Source of the DNA: Microstegium vimineum
Taxonomy: Eukaryota > Streptophyta > Magnoliopsida > Poales > Poaceae
NCBI GenBank assembly: GCA_022036555.1
Contig: CM039130.1
Coordinates: 1,622,897-1,686,896 of the forward strand
Direction of reading: 5' to 3'
DNA length: 64,000 nt
How positions within the stretch are numbered: the first letter of the stretch is position 1; the number at the start of each line of letters is the position of its first letter. A program made the position numbers and the translations under genes. The notes under the pieces are model-generated. The model saw nothing but the letters and a program-made list of their open reading frames with translations, did not search any database and was not told the origin of the DNA. Shown here piece by piece: positions 57,096-64,000 of this stretch.

Positions 57096-58114
57096 TGTCG
57101 GATACCTGAGAATAGGGTACCCTAACAACGCACTTCGCAAAAATAAATCATCCCCGAGGGCTCTCCGCCTCGCTCGAGCCAGGATGACGTCATCACCCTC
57201 GGGGGCTTTCAGCCTCAACCGACCAAGGCGACACATCCGCCCTCGGGGGCTCCTCTGCCCCGTCCGAGCTTGGGTGACGTCATCCGTGACGTCCCCACCC
57301 TCGGGAGCTCCTCCGCCTCGTCCGAGCGAGGCTGAGGTCATCCGTGACGCATCTACCCCCGGGGGCTCCTCCGCCTTGTCCGAGGAAGGGTGACGTCACC
57401 CTATGACGTTATTCTCTCCCGAGGGCGTTGCCACCACCGCCGACCCGGGCACCTTAGCCCATAAGTCAAAAGGTTCACAGTGCCGTTTGTCCTCAGGAAT
57501 GGGGGTTCAAGGCATGGATCGCTATGTCTATCCCTGTTAAGTCTCTGCGGTACAAGCTCAACCTCCGCCCATTCCCAAATCAGGGAACAGGGACGTCTCC
57601 AACTGCAAGGCGCGTGGCTACAGCTCTACCAAGGACGAACAGGACCCGGGCGGCGCGTCTACAGGAGCAGACTTCCCCGGAAAGGAAGGCGAGCAGGAGC
57701 CAAAAGAACACCCAAGTCAGCAGCCTATCCTGGGCCCACGTTATCTCTCTACTGTACTCCATCATCTCTCCCTACGTATAAAGTGGGAGAATGGACCCCC
57801 AATCTCGGGGGCTCTCTCTCAACACCCAGATTCACACACACTCACCCGCATTCATGCGAACACACACCAGAACCAAGAACCTCATACGCACGAGACCTGA
57901 GAACCAGCTTCCCTCTCTCACCATTACCTGTAACTCCCCTCTACGGGTATACCCCGCGCTCGGTAACACGATCCCGCAGCAAACTGGACGTAGGGCGGCG
58001 TTCGTGCCCGAACCAGTATACATCTTGTGTCCTCCGAGCGCAACCATCCGATCTTCGACACACTTAGAAATTTACTCGTTGGCTGTCTAGACCCCGTCAT
58101 TTTAGACACCGACA
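57096..58114. mobile_element. Solo LTR with CCCTCGGGGGC motif repeats
   Basis: 1019 bp from TGTCGGATACC to GACACCGACA. The 5-bp target copies GTCGC and GTCAC differ at one base (57091-57095 and 58115-58119). Inside are five or more copies of CCTCGGGGGCTC-type units joined to TGACGTCA elements (57150-57430). A TATAAA lies near 57778. Lineage not known. Confidence 0.75.
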
Positions 58115-58182
58115 GTCACCTTTGTAAAATAATTATTTTTATTAATTTTATTCATCTAAGGGTATTATCGAATAAAGTAGAT

Positions 58183-58222
58183 TTCTGATTCTGATTCTGA
58201 TTCTGATTCTGATTCTGATTCT
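58183..58222. repeat. (TTCTGA)n microsatellite
   Basis: Six or so perfect hexamers; no relation to a gene. Confidence 0.9.
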
Positions 58223-58960
58223 AGAAGCTCTTTTCTTGATGCTGCTCATCGTCATTGCCATGCTACAAAGCACCAGGCACCCACCGAACTCCCCGATGGT
58301 CTTGTCAAGCCTCCCGCTGTAGACTATGCAGCCATTGCTGAGCCTGCGCCAGGATGCCTGGATACATTTGACGGTGCTCGTGGCCTCCAACGACGCCCAC
58401 CTTGGCCAGCTCGTCGTTGCTCTGCCGGCGCCAAAGGCCGATGGTCCTGTCGCCGGATCGAGCCGGTGCAGAGCAGGTCCCTGCCGACGAAGAGGCACAA
58501 CGTGGTCATGCCATGTGCCTTAACGTCGCACAGGAGGATCCAACGTGCGGCAGTCCTGCCGCCGAGGCGGTTCTAGCCGGCCACGTGGCCGTCGGAATCC
58601 GTGGCGTAGACCCGACGGTCGGAGATGACGGCGAGCACGTTCCACGAGACGCCATCGCGGGCGACGAGTACGTCCTGGAGGAAATGCAACACCTTGCCCT
58701 TCTCCCACGCCTAGCTTGATGCGGCCGTCGGGAAGGCGTATTAGACCTTAAACGACGCCGGCGTCAGCGGCGACGGCGTTCATCGTCGAGGGCACGGATG
58801 GACTCGAGGTTTGAGGTCAGCGATACGCCAGACCTTGAGTGTGCGGTCCCACAACCTGAGTAGAGCAGCGCGTCGTGCACGGTGGCGGCGACGGCGAGCC
58901 AGGAAGGAGTTACTGCCATCGGCGTACCTGTACCGTTTTACCCTTTATTAAAAAAAGAAT
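58222..58960 (-). pseudogene. WD40-repeat protein fragment (JINGUBANG-like), decayed
   Basis: On the minus strand, pieces of WD repeats are readable in three frames: LLYSG followed by DRTLKVWRIADL (around 58815-58880), LLCTG (near 58470) and YSG-x-LDKTIGE (near 58290). The best match I can think of is the small plant WD40 family that includes JINGUBANG. Frameshifts and substitutions are many, so it is dead. It is carried inside an insertion (56813-59682), so it was probably captured from elsewhere. Confidence 0.65.
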
Positions 58961-59013
58961 TACGAAAAAAAATTACCACTTCCTCTATTTAGTTCATAAT
59001 GTCCTCAATTTCG

Positions 59014-59085
59014 AAGGCGATAGGAGGCGACATAACGCATATGAGTCCATTGATCATAGACACGCATATCGCCTCCTATCGCTTT
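59014..59085. repeat. Inverted repeat, 17-bp arms
   Basis: Arms AAGGCGATAGGAGGCGA (59014-59030) and TCGCCTCCTATCGCTTT (59069-59085), one mismatch, 38-base loop. A third related sequence, CTATCGCCTCTTC, follows at 59142. Confidence 0.75.
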
Positions 59086-59682
59086 AATTTCATCGTCTGT
59101 CATTGCTTTCTCATGTTCTAGACCAATCGGTCATAGATACACCTATCGCCTCTTCAACCATTATAAAAAAATTCATAAAATGTATATATTATATACATAA
59201 AGTATAACAACTAATGTATTAATTGAGCAAAAAAATTTAGTGATCTAAAATATATTACACACAAACACATTATATGATATGATGGAGTATGTACATTATA
59301 CTAACTTGATTAAATCTATATTATATAATTGAGAGGGTTTTTATAATAAAACATGTAGCTAAAGTAAAGTTTTATTTATACACATAAAGTTTCATGCACA
59401 TGCATTGGTAGGTTTTGCACGTATAGTTTGAACGTATATACATGTGCTTCAAAAAATAGTTAGTTTATTCTAATTAAGTTATGTTATATCTAAAGTTGCA
59501 AAAATAAAAAGATTCACTTATATTTAATAGATCATATATGAATCAATTAGTAAAAAGATTATTATATCTAAAATTTTCTTTATTTCACATATTACCTTCT
59601 AGAAAGTAATAGATGATTTTGACCATCCGATCTAATTAAATAAACGGCTCATAGTTATTTAGGTGTACCACAACAAAGCCCC

Positions 59683-61157
59683 ATTAAATTAGTTCATGGT
59701 ACATATAACAAGTAAAAAATTAAATATATTGTTGTACCAAGAATTTAGGTTTAAGATGATTTCTCACATCTTCTACTATTTAGAGCTTGGAGAAAATATA
59801 TTGATATTTTCAATTTAGAGGGGTGTTTAGTATGAAGCTACATAATTGTTGACATCCGCATGCTGAAGTGGCAAGCGGTGACACTTGGAGGCAGCGCTCA
59901 TGCATATGTAATGGCCAATTGCATATGTAATGGCCAATTGTGTAGCATGTGGTGACTATAAGCCGTGCCAATGAGGCATGAGGCCATGTACAGTGCACAA
60001 CCTCTTGTAAAGGCGCTTTGGATGAGAGAGAAAATGTCATGTCAGCAAGTATCTTTTCCAAACTTAAGCTACAGTGGAAAAAACATTTTAAAGGCGCTTA
60101 AAATTAACTGCCGTTCGTTGAGTCCCTTTCATCCCCTCACGGACCCGGACATCACGCGAGTTTTGGCCTTGGCGTCGCTGCTTGGCGAAGCGTCGACTCT
60201 ATCCGCAAGCGTCTGAAATTGTGCGAGCTGGAGTCCACGGTGGACAATTAACGAAATAACAGATCGTAACAGCCCATAAGCGCTCTGCATTGTACAGACC
60301 CTGACCAAGCGTGCGTGCCCTGGGGACTGCACACGGGGGCCAACTAACCGGCCAGTGTCGACACGCAACAGTGGCATAGCACACGAGTTTCTCGTACACG
60401 TGGAATTTCCTCTCTGCATAACCACATGTATACGAGAAACGCTCCATAGCCATGGACGTACGTCATGGTTATTTGATGGGAGAGTTTCCCCCTAGTAACA
60501 TATTTCGAAGAATCTGCTGAAACATCCGAGGCGATTGGTTGCGGGCAGAGAGAGGGTTTGGCTTTGGCCTCTGATCTTTCAATACGGTGCTTTCATCTGG
60601 CTTCCGAGAGTGCCAATGTAATAAGAAGTACGTGTTGGAGGAGCAAAAATGTGTTCGTGTGGTCAAGTTGTAAAACAGAAAAAGGATAGGGTTACTTGAT
60701 TTTCTTTATGTAGATTTTGCTCATGAGATCGAGTAGAAAATCAAATGTTGATGCTCACAATTTAGCAGGAAGCATGTTTTCTTTTGAGATATAGGCAGGC
60801 ATGCCTAGCTGTTGGAACCGGTTTTTGGCATTTGTAAATCATATAATCAGCTCCATATATGAATAAAGAGTGTGGAGTTCCCTGAAAAAATCTGCACCGA
60901 AGGAAAAAACAGCACTGAAGGACCAGCTAGAAAGTTGCATATCATTGCAGGTGCCTAAACTTTCTTGTTCTTATATCATGCATCGAAGAACATAGGGATT
61001 TCATGATAAAAGCAAATATAATAACTTTTCACACGGAAGGCAAACATAATACTAGAATCAGAAAGCACCAACTAATTAATGAAAAATAGAAATACTCAGC
61101 TGATGGAAACATCTCCAACATCGCTGAACGCGTAGTATCCACCTAGCTCAAACAAGC
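59683..61157. other. Tail of MEG block 3 and intergenic
   Basis: 59683-60470 is paralogous to 47200-47470 plus 54150-54380. Further right, no gene or recognisable element is seen. Confidence 0.55.
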
Positions 61158-62641
61158 TCAAGGCTGGGCCGCCCCAAGATTTGAGGAGCACAGAAGGCTT
61201 CCATAGTGCAAGCCAACAACGCTGCCTCCTTCCAGATTGACCAGATCGGTCCATTCACTTGTTTCAGGATCATATGCTCTCAATGCAGATGTCCTGTCCA
61301 CCAACACGAGTATCCTCCCGTCATCCAGAACGGCCAATGGATCATGGTACTGGAGCGACAAAAAACACGGCAAATTGCAGTACACGCTGGGCTCGTCCTT
61401 CATAAACGGCGTGCCCTGCAACGTGTACCGTCTCCTCCAACGCGGCGCGGACATGTCCTCCATGTCTTCCAGGAACCAGAGCTGCGTCGAGCTTTCCTCG
61501 ACGTTGCAGTAGACTACCACCAAGCTGTCGCCCAACCGCGCCAGCAGAAAGCGTTCCCTACTACAAAGAACAGGACGATACGCCATGGTGGCCGGCTCGT
61601 CGTCGTCCGAGCTAGCAGCTTGATGAAGCCTGCTGCTCACTGGCCCTTTGAGCGTCGCCGGCTTCCACAGCTCCGTCTCCAGGTCAAACACAGCTATGCT
61701 ATCCGCCTCCATGTCCCTGTAGGGTTGTTCGTTTTTTCGAATCGGGGTACACCAGGAAGTAGGCGAGTCCGGCGACAACGGCCACGCTGTCGATGCACAC
61801 GGTGACCGGAGGCCGCGGTTTCCGTCTCCACCTTCCGGCGCCGGCGCCGCCGCCTAGCGTCATGACCTCCCACGCCTGCCGCCACCGCCGATAAGCGTCC
61901 TGGATACGAGTACCTTGTACTCTCCAGTGGACGGGACGTGCCCGACCACGCACTGGGGTCTCACCACGTTCACCGTCCTCCAGTGCTCGGTGGTCACGTT
62001 CGCGACGACGGCGCCGGTGACCACGTCGACCACGCAGGCTAGTCCCCAGCCGTGCGTGCCGCACAGCAGGTCGCCGTCCATGCTCAGGTGGTCGACGTCG
62101 TCGTTGGGCCCGATCCAGATCAGACTCAGGGATTTCAAAACCGGCCGGAAACCGGCGAAAACCGGTACTACCGGTCCTGACCGGTATCGAACCGGTTTTG
62201 CCGGTATCATAATTTTTTTAATTTTTTAATCGAAATTTGTTCAAATTTTGAATTATTTTGACCCGAAAACCGGCCGAAAACCGGTCTACCGGTTTTACCG
62301 GCCCCCTCCGATATTTTTTCCGAAACCGAAATCGAAAACCATGATCAGAGTCCGCTTGACGACGCGGCCGTGGAGGCGCAGACCTCGACCTCATTGTGGT
62401 CGTTGTCGATGCTTGGAAGGACGTCGACGACGATGACGTGCGGGTGGCACGAGGCGTGCGCCGCGGCGAAGAGTGGGTCAGACGTCAGCGACGGCCACGA
62501 CCGGCACACCAGCCGCGGGCGGCACACCTCGTCGGCGGGAAGCCGGAGTAGGATGTCGTGCAGCACGTCTGTGGGCAGCGCGCCGTAGTTGACGACCACG
62601 ACGGGGATTGGTGGAGCAGCCGCAGCGGAGGCGATTGCCAT
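61158..62641 (-). pseudogene. F-box protein gene, broken by frameshifts and a MITE
   Basis: The minus-strand start at 62641 gives an F-box near residues 18-60 (LPTDVLHDILLRLP and VCRSW blocks), as in SCF ubiquitin-ligase adaptors that bind SKP1. Downstream is a grass-type F-box-associated region (CVVGHVPSTGEYKVL near 61930, FDLETELW near 61670). The reading frame changes at least twice more (around 61900 and 61730), and a 215-bp MITE sits between the F-box and the rest (62128-62342). The last part is open from 61778 to a stop at 61158. No function expected. Confidence 0.8.
62128..62342. mobile_element. MITE rich in ACCGGTTTT within the F-box pseudogene
   Basis: 215 bp of repeated ACCGGT, CCGGTTTT and GAAAACCGG units, with ends that begin GGGATTTCAAAACC and end GAAATCGAAAACCAT. 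Target copies GATCAGACTC (62118-62127) and GATCAGAGTC (62343-62352) agree in nine of ten bases. Non-coding; family not recognised, target size compatible with hAT or Mutator type. Confidence 0.75.
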
Positions 62642-63069
62642 TGTTGTTTGTAAGAACGAAAATACCTAGATTGATTCCTAGATTTCCATGGTTCTTTCTG
62701 GTCTGATATACTACAGCTACATACAGGTCGTGATCGATACGAATTAGTTTTGAGCTGTCCAACCGGCCAAAACTCAGACTCCAATCAGGCTCCATCTTAT
62801 TCCCTGATGATGATAGCGTAGCCGCTCCATACTGTAATATTTTGAGTGATCGATGACATACTTAACATAGCAAATAATCTCCTTGCATCAACAAAATTTT
62901 GGAGGTCAAATAACAGAATATTGAGAAGGTTTAAGAAATAACAACCATGCAAGGGAACAAATGTCAAATTTCAGCTCATTTAATAGCAAGCAGACCCTAG
63001 TAGAAACATTATGAATGGGCAGAATCAACAGTGCGTGTGAAGACACATAGCTAACGAGAATCAACAGTT
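62642..63069. other. Upstream of the F-box pseudogene, no gene seen
   Basis: AT-rich with no recognisable element. Confidence 0.45.
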
Positions 63070-63249
63070 CATGGATCAATAATCAACTCAACACGTCTTT
63101 CATATTCCTCCAGGCAGAAACATTTAGCTATCAATTCTGGAAGACCCTTCTTCAAAGCAACACACAAAATTAAGACTGCTCCTTAGTTGAGTCTTTTTTT
63201 ATGCATACTTCATGCGATATCGATTGAATCTAATCCTCTCTAACTGATC
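63070..63249 (-). other. Possible 3' exons of an unidentified gene
   Basis: Two exon-like pieces on the minus strand. One (63199-63249) follows an AG acceptor (TTATGCAG) and reads DQLERIRFNRYRMKYA then stop. The other (63070 to about 63165) reads ALKKGLPELIAKCFCLEEY and so on to a TGA at 63070-63072. The composition looks coding, but I cannot name the protein; they could be alternative last exons of a gene that starts to the right of the window. Confidence 0.3.
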
Positions 63250-64000
63250 CTGCATAAGGAAAAGCATAATGTGAAGTTGTATATAGCTCATAACAGTAGA
63301 CATATATAAAAGAAACAAGCAATTAATATATGCAGGGACCAAACTGTAATTGTGACGGTCATCCTTCTTGTAACAGAAACACAGAAAATATTTATGTCAA
63401 AAAATGAACTTTGCTGGAAGTGTGAACTAGGCAAACATTGCGTAGCCACTAGGTGCCTTCATTAAAATAATTAATTTCAGAACATCATATATAGTAGTGC
63501 AGGTAATGTAGACAAAGCTGCCATGCAGAACATCGAGCAAAAGAGTTGACCGGAGTCCATGCAAAAATGTTTGGTTCAACTGACCATAGATTGAGTTTTT
63601 TTTTCTGTGCTAGAGAATGCTAAAATATATGAAATCAACAAGAATATGAGGGTGCATCCTCCTGTGTATAGGTAGAGGATGCAAACAGAAGGCGGTAGAA
63701 GATGTTTATGGAAACTGAGTCTTGATGCGAGTTCCTTATCCCGAGAGAAGTGAAAGCACATGATCAGAGCACTGGCTTCAAATATCACTGGCAATTGCCT
63801 TTCCTGTTACATGCCTTGCTACCAGCTGAAGGTTGACATTGAGCTTTCATTTGGTGTTGAAAAATAAAGTTTTGAATAGGGTAAATAGAGGATTACAGGT
63901 TTGCTGTGAAATTATTAGTTTGAAAAACCAATGCTGAATTGAATTGCTGATAGTGACCACTTCAATAATAACAAATAAGACTATAAGAACAAATTTTGAC
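63250..64000. other. Right edge, no gene recognised
   Basis: AT-rich. A minus-strand open frame at 63576-63794 has a hydrophobic stretch but no family match. Nothing else supported. Confidence 0.4.

Larger units (their letters stand above)
56813..59682. mobile_element. 2.87-kb insertion in MEG block 3 carrying a WD40 fragment and a solo LTR
   Basis: Defined by comparison: the empty paralog at 47200-47203 reads CTACATTAAACTAG, here interrupted after ATTA and resumed at ATTA (56809-56812 and 59683-59686). The end sequences (CATTGGACAATGCTACAGTACC and, reversed, GGGGCTTTGTTGTGGTACACC) are loosely inverted. The target copy could be 3-4 bp (TTA or ATTA). Contents: AT-rich ends, a solo LTR (57096-58114), a microsatellite and a decayed WD40 gene. 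The class is uncertain, possibly a Pack-type element. Confidence 0.6.

Noticed and set aside
56813..59682. Helitron
   Set aside because: No TC start, CTRR end or terminal hairpin at the borders fixed by the empty site.

Overview
This is nuclear DNA of a grass (Poaceae; a panicoid such as a sorghum, sugarcane or Miscanthus relative is my inference, not shown directly). The grounds are a tandem cluster of small (about 174-residue, 10-cysteine) thaumatin-like PR-5 genes, MEG/ESF1-type cysteine-rich peptides, and grass-type CACTA, Stowaway and Tourist-like elements, Tat/Ogre and chromovirus Gypsy retrotransposons and an L1-type LINE. There is no prokaryotic or organellar signature.

Layout. 1-22933: one dead CACTA (En/Spm) transposon, its TNP2 transposase gene cut twice by nested retroelements. 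The first insert (3175-16390, minus) is a Tat-lineage Gypsy element with 1101-bp LTRs and a perfect GATGT target duplication. It carries gag, protease, RT, two RNase H domains and integrase on the minus strand, and on the plus strand a five-exon, roughly 1007-codon plant-mobile-domain (PMD) gene between pol and the 3' LTR. The second insert (17634-22415, minus) is a chromovirus with one LTR and the last part of integrase, flanked by TTACC on both sides.

23.8-43.2 kb: five intronless small thaumatin-like genes in tandem on the plus strand. TLP1, TLP3, TLP4 and TLP5 look intact; TLP2 is broken by a 7-bp insertion. Between them lie MITEs, a Mutator-like element with about 170-bp inverted ends, two independent solo LTRs of one family, and duplicated intergenic blocks showing that the cluster grew by local duplication.

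44.0-60.5 kb: three paralogous blocks, each with a two-exon MEG/ESF1-like secreted cysteine-rich peptide gene on the minus strand. Later insertions separate them: a Stowaway MITE, a 601-bp CACTA MITE, a 6.7-kb LINE, a CACTA remnant and a 2.87-kb insert carrying a WD40 gene fragment and a solo LTR. Because the blocks are paralogous, several insertions have an empty counterpart inside the window.

61.1-62.6 kb: an F-box pseudogene (minus) with frameshifts and a 215-bp MITE. The right edge (62.7-64 kb) holds only possible 3' exons of an unidentified gene.

The most interesting system is the Tat retrotransposon. Its whole length, LTRs, introns and coding regions alike, is saturated with the short motif GCCGAT/ATCGGC, and it carries an antisense PMD gene with its own TATA box. 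I propose, as inference only, that the PMD protein and the motif form an element-encoded recognition or anti-silencing module comparable in logic to VANC proteins of VANDAL transposons.
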